DNA from: Bifidobacterium margollesii
GTDB lineage: Bacteria > Actinomycetota > Actinomycetes > Actinomycetales > Bifidobacteriaceae
NCBI RefSeq assembly: GCF_002860355.1
Contig: NZ_NMWU01000021.1
Span: 1 to 64,000 of the forward strand
Length of the DNA: 64,000 bases
Reading direction: 5' to 3'
The position numbers and the translations under genes are program-made. Positions 54,832 to 63,706 of this stretch are shown piece after piece; the first letter of the stretch is position 1, and each line of letters opens with the position of its first letter. The notes beneath the pieces are model-generated. The model saw only the letters and a list, made by a program, of their open reading frames with translations. It was not told the DNA's origin and did no database searches.

Positions 54832-56175
54832 ATGGACCAGGCGATCCGTCTGATGAGAACAGCGGAACCTTATCTCGTTCGTGCCCAAGACATTGATGAG
54901 GAATTCCATGGGATGATTCCGAGAGGCATTCATTTTGTATGCCCGTATTGCAATCGGCCGGTCATTCCCGCAGCCATGGGCTTGCGGAGCCCCTCTCGGC
55001 TCCCATATGCCAAATCCCCTCATTTCAAACATCGTAGGAACGATGAATGGGCGCGGCAATGCCAGCTATATCAGAGTGGTACTAGCACGGTTCTTTATGA
55101 TTCGATCGTGCCCTCACTGTTGATGCTCCTGCGCAGGGTTCAGAGTCGCGATCATGCCGATGCTTTCCGAGTCGAATTCAGTCTGCGACGTAGAAGACTA
55201 ACCTTTCTGAAAAATGTTCTGTCGGATGATGACGTCATCACCGTGGACGGTGAACGACATTCACTGAGGTACCTGACGGAACGGCGAGGCCGGACCATCA
55301 CGATCAGTCATCCGCTCGGCGATGTGGAATCCCGTATTCTTATTCCGGAAAAGTGGTGGAAATATGTGGGATCCGCCGAGAACAGCAGAGGAGTAATGCT
55401 GTTCTCGGATGCCTTCGGTACCGACGGAGGCCGGTATCTGTGCAAGGGTGCTGCTTTGCACACCGGTATTGATTATTATGTGGTCACTGACCGGCGGCGA
55501 GGTCGGGAACTCGAGTCGATATTCGATGTATCGAAATTAGCTGGACGACTGATCGGAGAAAGTAAAACGGTCGTATACCGAGTAAGGGTGTCTCCTACTT
55601 CTCATCATCGTAATCGTGTCGATGACTGGCTGGGAACGTATGGATACTGTCTTTCGGATGTCGATCGTTCCGCGCAGCTGGTATGGCCGCCGAGTCTGAG
55701 ATCATTCGGCGTTGACGAACCGCTGTTCCGCAGGTCCATGCCGATTTACCAGTTCCCGTACCGAATACCGGGAAGCGCCAACGCTGATCGGGTGGACCGA
55801 CGGTCATTCGACCTGCGAAACTCTCGCAGCATCGGGTTCGTGGGATTCGACCGGGAGTTGAACCCAACGTATGAGCTAGAATCGTCATGTTTGTTCTTCA
55901 AACCAAACAGGCACATGCCTTGGGGCGCCGTACTATTGGGTCGGACGTTTCCTGATGACCTGCATCCCGCCGAAATCGACATGCCAAACACGTTCGATGG
56001 TTCGTCGGTTATGGCGACCTCAGAGGGGACATCGGGCTTCACGGGTGAGGATCCGCGATTGCTGTTCGGGCACGGCGCCGATGTGGCACGTAGGCGTATG
56101 AGGCAGAGCCCCGAGCGCACTGGACGCAATGGTTCGCAAGGCGAACGCATCGCCCGCACACGAGAAGGAATATGA
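54832..56175 (+). CDS. Hypothetical protein with CoiA-like zinc-finger start
   Basis: The protein has 447 residues from ATG 54832, four bases after the Sel1 gene. Near residues 36-85 GIHFVCPYCNRPVIPAAMGL and PHFKHRRNDEWARQC look like the C-x2-C...HF-x-H zinc module that opens CoiA-type competence proteins. The CoiA nuclease core is not evident afterwards. The rest has no recognised motif; it is soluble and rich in Arg. The end overlaps the next gene (ATGA). It may recognise a substrate through the zinc module. Confidence 0.55.
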   Translation: MDQAIRLMRTAEPYLVRAQDIDEEFHGMIPRGIHFVCPYCNRPVIPAAMGLRSPSRLPYAKSPHFKHRRNDEWARQCQLYQSGTSTVLYDSIVPSLLMLLRRVQSRDHADAFRVEFSLRRRRLTFLKNVLSDDDVITVDGERHSLRYLTERRGRTITISHPLGDVESRILIPEKWWKYVGSAENSRGVMLFSDAFGTDGGRYLCKGAALHTGIDYYVVTDRRRGRELESIFDVSKLAGRLIGESKTVVYRVRVSPTSHHRNRVDDWLGTYGYCLSDVDRSAQLVWPPSLRSFGVDEPLFRRSMPIYQFPYRIPGSANADRVDRRSFDLRNSRSIGFVGFDRELNPTYELESSCLFFKPNRHMPWGAVLLGRTFPDDLHPAEIDMPNTFDGSSVMATSEGTSGFTGEDPRLLFGHGADVARRRMRQSPERTGRNGSQGERIARTREGI

Positions 56176-58277
56176 TCATGGTCTGGCTGAACGATTCCGA
56201 ATACGATCATTCCTCTGTTTGCTTTGCCAAGCGAGGACAAGGCAAAGAGATCAGTGCGTTGTATCGGATCATGGATTATCACCGTGGACTGGATTCAAGA
56301 GAGCATTACGAATGGGCATATTGGGAAAACACGCCTGAAGAGATTAAACGAGGGATTTCGCGTGATGATCCCGAGGACCCGATTTCGCTTTATAGAGCGG
56401 AGGTGCTGACTGCGATGGGTGCCAACGATGATTTCATCTTTCTCAAGTGGAGTCCCAACGAAGATACACCCAACAGGCCGTGGGTACTGAACCCATATGT
56501 CAGACACTATGATTCTCCTGCATTGTATGAGGTAATTAACTGTCCGGGAGTGAATGATGTTCAAGGCCTTCGCGATAGGCTGGTCAAAGGATGGCAGTAC
56601 CGAGGGATTCCCGCGAATCAGTTGCTGGTGGCGTATGCGGAGAGTGATGACAAGATCAGAGTCGTATTGATCGATCGGCATGATCTCATTTATGGAGACG
56701 GGTGGCTTCGCCTTGACAGGAAAGGATCCTTGACCGCGCAGCGATACATGCTGAACAGGGACATGGTTTCAAGGATTCCGAGAGCTTTGACTGAACGCGG
56801 ACAGGATCGATATGTCTACGAAAGTCCATCGCTGCCGGATCCGGATGACTTGGTGCTCATTCAGCCATTGTCGGAATACATCAAGCGGTATGCGCAATGG
56901 TTTTTCGACAGTGCATCCGTCACTGTAGGAGATGCGGATGCCATACGCGTCGCCGCGATGGTCGATATTGCGCTTAAGGCCCCGAATCGTCTGGAGAGTT
57001 TCCTTGGTGCTCATATTGCCACGTCGGATATTACGCAAATACGTCAACTACTGGCGAGGATGAAACACCCCGATACGGAAGTCATGAACGGTCTGATTCG
57101 GGAAACGCTGAAGAATGACGACGCGTTCGTGAAGCAGTGCCGCAACGAGGTTCTGCGGAGCTTGGATGATGAAATCGCTCAGAGAAAGACGGATCTGCAT
57201 CAACTTGAGGAGGACGCGAAACAACAAGTCGCCGCAAACGATGATCTTGTCAATCAGGAGAAGCAACTCAACCGGCAGATTGAGGAAATCCGTCAGCAAA
57301 TCGAATCCGAGCGGACGAAGCTGAATGATATCGAGCAGAAGAAAGAGCAGGCGTTATCCCGTCTTGAGGAGGATGCCGTGCTGAGGCTCGGTTTGCAGGC
57401 TACGGCCCGATTTGCTTCCGAACGTCAGTCAGATCCGGCCGATGTGAATGCTTTGAGACCCTCCCGCTACCCGGAATCCGGTATTCCAGCACCCGTCAAC
57501 GGATTTGCCGATGCTTTGAAACGCAATCTGAGACAGTTCGGTATCGCGTCTGTTCAGGAATCTGCCGACCTTAGTATGTTGGCCGATGGCATATGGTCCA
57601 CCTTGTCGGCAACCCATCTGCTGGCCGTTGACTCTATGTTTGCGATTCCTCTGGCCAACGCGCTCTCATACTCGATGCAGGGTGTTCCGGCGGCTCATGT
57701 CAGTGTGCCAATGGATTGGGCTGATTCCTCGACGTTGGATGATCTGATGAACGATGAGCATCAACACGTGCTTGTACTGGATGGTTTGTTCGACACTGTC
57801 AACGAAAATACGCTATTCCAAATCTCCCGCACGCAATCGAAGACCATCACCATACTGCCGGTGGGTGCATACGGCAATCTCCGTCTGGTGGCCAGAGAGG
57901 TCTGGAATAGGGTATTCTACGTGCCGACCGAACGGTATACGGTACTCCCTCATTCAGGATCGACGCCTGTATTCGCGCATGGTTCGGGATTGAATCCTAC
58001 CGTGAGTGGAAAAACCATTCTCGCCAAGGTCGAGACTCTTGGAAAGCACATCGGTGGTGGGCTTCCTCCAACGACATTGGTGTTACCGGCTACCGTAGTC
58101 GTTGCGGGAGATCTGCTGAAAATCAAGGGAACCGGTCAGTGGATCTCGCCACATCTTACGCTGCAGCTATCGCTCTATCGGGGACTGGACCATGCAAAAT
58201 CATTCGCTAATGGCTGCAAGGATTTCTATTCATGTAACACCTTGCTGACGCGTGTCTGGAATCGTAATGGTCGGTAG
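56172..58277 (+). CDS. Large hypothetical protein: coiled coil plus degenerate AAA-like C-terminus
   Basis: The protein has 701 residues from ATG 56172 (ATG 56178 possible). The N-terminal 310 residues are unrecognised and rich in aromatic residues. A coiled coil runs from about 323 to 403 (DEIAQRKTDLHQLEEDAKQQ; NRQIEEIRQQIESERTKLND). The C-terminal 270 residues read like an AAA+ fold: a Walker-B-like strand HVLVLDGLFDT near 533 and helices in order. Where a P loop would be, SMFAIPLANALSYS has no G-x4-GK-S/T. It may be a nucleotide-free structural ATPase relative. The next gene overlaps its end. Confidence 0.6.
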   Translation: MIMVWLNDSEYDHSSVCFAKRGQGKEISALYRIMDYHRGLDSREHYEWAYWENTPEEIKRGISRDDPEDPISLYRAEVLTAMGANDDFIFLKWSPNEDTPNRPWVLNPYVRHYDSPALYEVINCPGVNDVQGLRDRLVKGWQYRGIPANQLLVAYAESDDKIRVVLIDRHDLIYGDGWLRLDRKGSLTAQRYMLNRDMVSRIPRALTERGQDRYVYESPSLPDPDDLVLIQPLSEYIKRYAQWFFDSASVTVGDADAIRVAAMVDIALKAPNRLESFLGAHIATSDITQIRQLLARMKHPDTEVMNGLIRETLKNDDAFVKQCRNEVLRSLDDEIAQRKTDLHQLEEDAKQQVAANDDLVNQEKQLNRQIEEIRQQIESERTKLNDIEQKKEQALSRLEEDAVLRLGLQATARFASERQSDPADVNALRPSRYPESGIPAPVNGFADALKRNLRQFGIASVQESADLSMLADGIWSTLSATHLLAVDSMFAIPLANALSYSMQGVPAAHVSVPMDWADSSTLDDLMNDEHQHVLVLDGLFDTVNENTLFQISRTQSKTITILPVGAYGNLRLVAREVWNRVFYVPTERYTVLPHSGSTPVFAHGSGLNPTVSGKTILAKVETLGKHIGGGLPPTTLVLPATVVVAGDLLKIKGTGQWISPHLTLQLSLYRGLDHAKSFANGCKDFYSCNTLLTRVWNRNGR

Positions 58278-59022
58278 GATACTGGATGACATGGCCACGG
58301 ATCTCGGTCTTGTCCAAATCCGTGATGAGTCGGACGAAAAGTTTGCTGCTCGGACGGTGTACTCTGCGTTGAGGTTCTGGATGCAGGCGTTCTGTCTGGA
58401 TGACGGTTACGGCGGCATCTACGGCATTGATAGGCGGACCGTAGAACGCAAGTCAACGGCGTGGCTGGAAACGCTGTCGAGCCCGTATCCAACTATCCGG
58501 CAATGGTTCGGGAACAACGATCGACATATCGTGCGGCGCATATTGTCTCTGATGGTTACTTCACGAAATCTGATGGTCACGGATGAAGGCATGTATCGTT
58601 GCGTTATCGCTCATACCGAGCGAATCACCGAGGATTGTGAGATGCTGTCCGGATTGGTGGATCCAACGGAATCGGAGAGAATCACAGCAGACAATAGACG
58701 GCAGTTGCCGTTTTCAGGATTGACCGCGGCGGTATCCCGTCAAATACCGGATGCGAGTCCTAGGCTATGGGTCGGTAATAACGCCGATGCCGATGATGAT
58801 ATTCCTCAGGCTCAAATCAAATCGTTGGACAACCATCACTGTCTACTCATTATCGATACTGTTCCGCCTGCCAACCTAGCATCCGCACGATTGATCAATA
58901 TGCTATCGTGGCCTCGATACTCGGTGGATGATGCACTCCACCGCGTATTTCGTCACGAATATAGGAACATCATCCTAAACGCATTGCAGCACGACATTGT
59001 AACCATCTATGACGATATGTGA
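58267..59022 (+). CDS. Hypothetical protein, last gene of the six-gene operon
   Basis: From ATG 58267 it has 251 residues; GTG 58252 and ATG 58291 are in frame, and all but the last overlap the previous gene. It starts ILDDMATDLGLVQIRDESDE and has a Trp/Tyr-rich helical first half (SALRFWMQAFCLDDGYGGIY) and an Arg-rich centre (RHIVRRILSLMVTSRNLMV). No family is recognised. Tight coupling suggests it works with the coiled-coil protein. Confidence 0.6.
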   Translation: MVGRILDDMATDLGLVQIRDESDEKFAARTVYSALRFWMQAFCLDDGYGGIYGIDRRTVERKSTAWLETLSSPYPTIRQWFGNNDRHIVRRILSLMVTSRNLMVTDEGMYRCVIAHTERITEDCEMLSGLVDPTESERITADNRRQLPFSGLTAAVSRQIPDASPRLWVGNNADADDDIPQAQIKSLDNHHCLLIIDTVPPANLASARLINMLSWPRYSVDDALHRVFRHEYRNIILNALQHDIVTIYDDM

Positions 59023-59255
59023 CGATGCTGCGAATAGGCACGATCGTGCTGTTGTCACGGGGCGCGAGTTCCAGGGCATGCAGCCAATTCTTTCAACCGT
59101 GTGGCGGCAATGGACTTAACCCGACGATCCGACCGTAGTGACTGCGCCTCATCATGCCTTCAAAGAAATAAGTACGTGGAAGCGATGCGATAGCGCAGTC
59201 AAGTGTGACGGGCATCGGGTGTCCGTCACACCCATTGCGCGAGAGGCATTGTACA
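59023..59255. promoter_or_regulatory. Leader of the FHA gene with a 9-bp inverted repeat
   Basis: GTGTGACGG (59203-59211) and CCGTCACAC (59223-59231) are perfect complements around 11 bases, some 25 bases before the FHA start. It may be an operator, since no T run follows. GAGAGG at 59241-59246 is the ribosome site. The rest of the region shows nothing clear. Confidence 0.5.
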
Positions 59256-59705
59256 ATGATCGTTATGACTGATCCGATTCCTACCGCCGGTGAGACCACG
59301 ATCATTGGTATCCCGGCCATTCATATTCCGATTACCACAGCGGGGGACAGGCCCCTTACCCAGCAGGATCTGGATACGATCGCACGCCTGAACGACAATT
59401 CGGCGTTGCTGATTTCCACGCGTGGTGCCGTATCCGGTTCCCGCTATCTGCTTGATGAGGACGTCATCAATGTAGGGCGAGATCCGAAGGCGGACATCCT
59501 GCTTGACGATTCCACGGTCTCCCGCGCCCACGCGATCTTCCGTCGCAACGGCAATCAGTTCACCGTGCAGGACGCCGGTTCTCTCAACGGTACGTATGTG
59601 AACCGTCAGCGGGTTGAGGAAGCGGTGCTGCATAACGGCGATGAGATCATGATCGGCAAGTTCCGTTTGGTGTTCTTCACGAAATCGGCGGTCGTTGCCC
59701 GCTGA
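59256..59705 (+). CDS. FHA-domain signalling protein (GarA/OdhI-like)
   Basis: The protein has 149 residues from ATG 59256, nine bases after GAGAGG; ATG 59265 is in frame. The short N-terminus contains AGETTIIG, like the phosphorylated E-T-T of OdhI/GarA. The FHA domain at about 70-140 has INVGRDPKADILL, STVSRAHAIF, and GSLNGTYVNRQRV, with the phosphothreonine-binding Arg, Ser and Asn present. In relatives the phosphorylated protein flips from free to self-bound and switches 2-oxoglutarate metabolism. The MerR gene follows, the usual actinobacterial arrangement. Confidence 0.85.
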   Translation: MIVMTDPIPTAGETTIIGIPAIHIPITTAGDRPLTQQDLDTIARLNDNSALLISTRGAVSGSRYLLDEDVINVGRDPKADILLDDSTVSRAHAIFRRNGNQFTVQDAGSLNGTYVNRQRVEEAVLHNGDEIMIGKFRLVFFTKSAVVAR

Positions 59706-59781
59706 TCGATTTCCCGCGGTCTAGACTGGCATCAGGGCATGTCGATTACGAGGTGATGTGCTTGCGAAGGGATGTACGGTG

Positions 59782-60417
59782 ATGGACGGTCAGGGGACTT
59801 CGGGAACTTCGCGGTTTGATCTCGGCTCGGATAATGCTGTGCAGGGGAGTCTGTTCGAAACCGCGAATACTGTGCATGAGACGAGGGGATACCGGGGCAC
59901 CGTGGCTTCACGGGTCGCCGGTATCACCTATCGTCAGCTTGACTATTGGGCTCGCAAGCAGATCGTCGAGCCTTCCATCAATCCCTCTCATGGTTCCGGT
60001 TCACGCCGTCTGTATTCCTTCAAGGATGTGGTGATACTGGCGGTTTCCAAGAGACTTCTGGATGCCGGGGTGAATCTGCAGAACGTGACCGGAGCGCTCG
60101 GCGTGCTGATGAGGCACACCGCCGACGAGCTTGAGGACATCACCATCATGTGCGACGGCGAAACCGTATACGAATGCACCACCGACGAACAGGTGATCGC
60201 TCTGGTCCGTGGCGGCAAGGCTGTGTTCGGCGTGTCCGTCGGCGCACTGTGGCATCACGTCAGGGACGCATTGAGCCACGAGGATTTCGTGGATCTCACG
60301 AATCGCAACATCACTCGTAATCCCGGACGTCCCATCGACGAGCTCACGGCGCGACGTCTGAGAAAGAAGCTGGAACTTCAGTCCCAGGAACGTCGCCGTG
60401 TCGCCCGTGAACTCTAG
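59782..60417 (+). CDS. MerR-family transcriptional regulator
   Basis: The protein has 211 residues from ATG 59782, nine bases after GAAGGGA; GTG 59758 would add eight residues. The MerR helix-turn-helix is VASRVAGITYRQLDYWARKQ then GSGSRRLYSFKDVVILAVSK, at about 42-85. The C-terminal part includes ELEDITIMCDGETVYECTTD, found in the MerR protein encoded after garA in actinobacteria. It is likely functionally linked to the FHA protein. Confidence 0.88.
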   Translation: MDGQGTSGTSRFDLGSDNAVQGSLFETANTVHETRGYRGTVASRVAGITYRQLDYWARKQIVEPSINPSHGSGSRRLYSFKDVVILAVSKRLLDAGVNLQNVTGALGVLMRHTADELEDITIMCDGETVYECTTDEQVIALVRGGKAVFGVSVGALWHHVRDALSHEDFVDLTNRNITRNPGRPIDELTARRLRKKLELQSQERRRVAREL

Positions 60418-60425
60418 TCGGTTCG

Positions 60426-61613
60426 CTATTCGTCGCTGTCCGAATCGTCGAGCAGAACCTTGAGCTGTCCGTTCTTCACGGAGAAGGAGCCGGAAACAGC
60501 CCCTGTCACATCGTTCTCCCCGGATGTTGGGCCCATGAATCCTTCGAGTGAGGCCCACTGGTATTGATAGGTGATGTGAACCTGCATGTCATCGGTTCGG
60601 AACGTGCTGTCGAGCGGGTTCAATTCGTTCAAGGTGGGGGAGCCGGCAGTCAGCTTGCGGTTGATATTGCTGTATTTCTTTGTGTCATACCCGTAGTCCG
60701 TATAATCGGTTTCGAGGCCACCGTTGATGAAGCCGCATCCGGCATCGGACGTCTCGTGCGAGGTTAGGCATTCGTCGACATGCTGCTTGATCTGATCATT
60801 GATTTCGGTTTTCAACGTATCCTTTGCCTGCGGCTTCAGTATGATGCTCGGAGCATAATCGTCGATGCGATTCGTAGCGGCTGTGAGATATTTCGAATCC
60901 TTCGTGGCGACATCGTAGCTACCGGGATACAGGTACAGAGCGTACGAGTGTGCGGACTTGGATGAGCCATCGGAGGAATCTCCAGTGGAGGAATCGGATT
61001 CCCCCTGCAACGAAGTGGATATTTGCGTAAGATCCACGGTCTTGCCGTTGACGGTGATGGAATCGACGTACCTGGGTACGGTCAGCGAGGCTTTCGTCAG
61101 CATCGGAGTGGTAATGGTCCATCGGTCAAACAGCAGCCAGGTTCTTCCCGTCCTCTCGACAGTCAGGATCCTGTCGGCATGAAGACCATTCACGGTATAG
61201 GCGATTCTATAGGTCTTCGAATCACGGGTGGAATCCTGTTCGGAGACGGAAACATCCTTGATCAGATGATCCCCCGCGGCCATGCCATCGGAGAGCAGTA
61301 CCCTCTCTTTGACATCGACTTTGGGATCTACCATTGCGGTTGCGCTTGAGAAACGTCCCTCGGAGACGGCCGTCACATAGGCATCCACCGTTCGCCGCGG
61401 AGAAAACACCGTATGGTTGAGTATGACGATGCCGATCGCTCCCAGCATGAATACTGCGCAGAGCACGAATCCTGTGATGAACGCTTTGGAGTGAGCGAGG
61501 AATATCGTCCTTGCCTGATTCGAAAGGGAGATCTTCGGCAGGTCGGCTCCGCATTGGGTGCAGAAACGATCGTTGAAGGAACGGGAAGCATGGCATTTGG
61601 GGCAGGTGAACAT
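60426..61613 (-). CDS. Zinc-ribbon membrane protein
   Basis: The protein has 395 residues from ATG 61613. It has an N-terminal zinc ribbon (CPKCHASRSFNDRFCTQCG), then one membrane helix at about 45-70 (ITGFVLCAVFMLGAIGIVIL). The large outer part resembles the TcaA/YvbJ type of zinc-ribbon, single-span proteins with NTF2-like folds (VDAYVTAVSEGRFSSATAMV). Its stop is nine bases past the MerR stop, and the two genes converge. The second zinc-ribbon gene is ten bases upstream, so these two form an operon. Confidence 0.75.
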   Translation of the reverse strand: MFTCPKCHASRSFNDRFCTQCGADLPKISLSNQARTIFLAHSKAFITGFVLCAVFMLGAIGIVILNHTVFSPRRTVDAYVTAVSEGRFSSATAMVDPKVDVKERVLLSDGMAAGDHLIKDVSVSEQDSTRDSKTYRIAYTVNGLHADRILTVERTGRTWLLFDRWTITTPMLTKASLTVPRYVDSITVNGKTVDLTQISTSLQGESDSSTGDSSDGSSKSAHSYALYLYPGSYDVATKDSKYLTAATNRIDDYAPSIILKPQAKDTLKTEINDQIKQHVDECLTSHETSDAGCGFINGGLETDYTDYGYDTKKYSNINRKLTAGSPTLNELNPLDSTFRTDDMQVHITYQYQWASLEGFMGPTSGENDVTGAVSGSFSVKNGQLKVLLDDSDSDE

Positions 61614-61622
61614 GGCTTCCTC

Positions 61623-62522
61623 CTACATCGAAGCGACGACGATTCTGACAATGCCTTGCAGGATGGCCCATGCGACAAACCAGAACGTCGCATGTGACAG
61701 CAGACAGATCAGCAGGTCGGCGCTCCATACCCACACGCGGTCGAGACCATGCCTGCTGTCGCATCGGGCGGCATAGGCGAGAGGCGTAACGAACACCATC
61801 AGTCCTCCGATGGCCAGAAGAACCAGGGATGGGATGAATGTTCCGTTGCCCAATGCTGCGAACAGCAGCGATGCGAGATTGATCAGCGTCAATGGCATCA
61901 GATGCTGCGAGACCCGAACATGTGTTTCCCGGAACGGAACGGATACACCATGGGTGTATCCGCCGATGCAGCAGAGCACCACGGTCAGGTACAGCAGTGC
62001 GAGTACGACCAGAGAGCAGTACACCCAATGGAACAGCGGCACGGTTACGGAAGGCGTGTCATCGAAGGGATTGCCGCCATAGGAGTAACCCGTCATCCAG
62101 TATCTGATGTTCGCAAGTACGCCATTCGCGTCGTTGAACCAGTGCCAAGCCCATACATATTGAATCAGCCCGACGACGGCGGCATTGCAGGAAAGGGGGA
62201 CAATCGGCCACCATGACTGAGTTTTATATTCCCCCGAAGGCCGTATGAACGACGACTTCAGCCACGTTCCCAGCCCATTTGTGGCAGATGCGGGATTCTG
62301 TATGGTAGACATCGTCGTCTGCGTATCGGCAGATGTCGGAACGGCAGCGCCCCCTGCAGGGGGCGCGGAGACGGATCCAAGAGCCGCATCGGATAACGCA
62401 GCTGTGCGATGGGTTGCAGTAGGGGGATTCTGCGGAATCGGCGCGCCGAGTGGCGTGCCGCAAGATCGGCAGAATCTGGCCCGATCTTTGTTCTCCGTTA
62501 AGCATTTCCGGCAAATCTTCAT
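61623..62522 (-). CDS. Zinc-ribbon multi-pass membrane protein
   Basis: The protein has 299 residues from ATG 62522 behind GGAG. It starts with a zinc ribbon (CRKCLTENKDRARFCRSCG), a Pro/Ala linker, and then five or six membrane helices from about 105 to 295 (WVYCSLVVLALLYLTVVLCC; LVLLAIGGLMVFVTPLAYAA). Its family is not recognised beyond zinc-ribbon membrane proteins. Its promoter region contains a G9 tract, so its expression may switch on and off. Confidence 0.75.
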   Translation of the reverse strand: MKICRKCLTENKDRARFCRSCGTPLGAPIPQNPPTATHRTAALSDAALGSVSAPPAGGAAVPTSADTQTTMSTIQNPASATNGLGTWLKSSFIRPSGEYKTQSWWPIVPLSCNAAVVGLIQYVWAWHWFNDANGVLANIRYWMTGYSYGGNPFDDTPSVTVPLFHWVYCSLVVLALLYLTVVLCCIGGYTHGVSVPFRETHVRVSQHLMPLTLINLASLLFAALGNGTFIPSLVLLAIGGLMVFVTPLAYAARCDSRHGLDRVWVWSADLLICLLSHATFWFVAWAILQGIVRIVVASM

Positions 62523-62719
62523 AATGACTCCATCCTCTCTTCAAGGAGGATAATACCCCCCCCCTATATCCGATTATATCCATCAGAGAACGGGGGGGCT
62601 GGTTTTTGGATTCCCAGCATCCTTTCGTTCTCAATGGATACAACCGGACAAAAACAGGGAGGAGATCCGACGAGCTTATTCTCGAGGTTCTGGAGCCTTT
62701 GCCGGATCACCGGAACCGG
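62523..62719. promoter_or_regulatory. Promoter region with C9 and G7 homopolymers
   Basis: C9 at 62556-62564 (G9 on the minus strand) lies between TATAAT-like (about 62570-62576) and TATTAT-like (about 62550-62556) boxes upstream of the zinc-ribbon operon. G7 at 62592-62598 can pair with it. Slippage in the G9 tract would change promoter spacing. Confidence 0.5.
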
Positions 62720-63487
62720 TCAGCGCGTGCCGCCGTTCATGTAGTCGATATCGTAGCCTTCGGCCGTGTTGTAGACGATGACATGCTGGTCGATGGAACG
62801 GTCGGAGGATCGGATGTCCACGCTTACCGTGCGGGGCAGCAGTTCGGACCCGGAGTAGTGCGGGGCTGCCATGTAGTCGATCGTGCCGTTCGGATGGGTT
62901 TTCAGCCAGTCGCGGGCCAGGGTCTCCGTATAGGCCATGCCACCGGGCGTGGCGTCGTTATCGCCCACGTTCTGGGTCCTGGTACCGGTGACCATGTTGC
63001 GTGCCGAATCCTCGCCACCCAATGATTTGGCGATCAGGTGCGATTTGTTGAACAGGTAGCCGTGGTAGGTGCGGCCCGAAGCCATCCGGATCGCAACCTT
63101 GGGGTTATGCTTCGGCCATCCGGTGATCGTTTCGGGCATGTGGCGTTCCCGGGCCGAACCGGATTTCATCATCCGATGGTCGATCACGCCGACCGCAGTG
63201 CCGGAGCGGTTCAGCGAGTCGGGGGAGGCGTATCGAATCGTGCCTGTGGAAGGCATGGAGCCTGCGGCCGAGAAGTTCGCCTTGCCGGTCACCAGATAGT
63301 AGTTGGGCGCCTCGTCGGAATCCCAATCGGCCATGTCCGAAGCCGTGCTACCATCAGTCCGTCCTGTCGAAATCGAAGATGACGCATCGGCATGCTCATC
63401 GTCGGAGATCTGCACCGTGCATGCCGACAATGGAACCAACAAGGCCAGCGAGGTCAGCAACGCCGCCAGCGTACGCTTGAGTGACAT
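62720..63487 (-). CDS. Lipoprotein DNA/RNA non-specific endonuclease
   Basis: The protein has 255 residues from ATG 63487 behind GAAAGGG; the longer start at 63520 lacks such a site. Lipoprotein signal: LLTSLALLVPLSAC, with Cys near residue 23. A Ser/Asp-rich linker follows. The nuclease core has GYLFNKSHLIAKSLGGEDS and NMVTGTRTQNVGDNDATPGG, matching beta-beta-alpha-metal DNA-entry nucleases (H near residue 145, metal-binding Asn after it). A surface-anchored nuclease of this type may degrade external DNA. Confidence 0.85.
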   Translation of the reverse strand: MSLKRTLAALLTSLALLVPLSACTVQISDDEHADASSSISTGRTDGSTASDMADWDSDEAPNYYLVTGKANFSAAGSMPSTGTIRYASPDSLNRSGTAVGVIDHRMMKSGSARERHMPETITGWPKHNPKVAIRMASGRTYHGYLFNKSHLIAKSLGGEDSARNMVTGTRTQNVGDNDATPGGMAYTETLARDWLKTHPNGTIDYMAAPHYSGSELLPRTVSVDIRSSDRSIDQHVIVYNTAEGYDIDYMNGGTR

Positions 63488-63706
63488 ATCAACAACCCTT
63501 TCTGTTTTTCGGAGAGTCATCCTACAACAGAAATCGAGGCCGGTCTTTTCTTGATAAAAGGATCGCGGTCGAATTTGACGATGAGTACACTGAGATCAGG
63601 CGGGAGCATTCATTAGCGTTCGTATGCAGGTTCATGCGCCATCCGCCGATACAGCTCATGAACCTATATGCGTACCGAATCGTACTTCGTTGAACACAGA
63701 GGCGTT

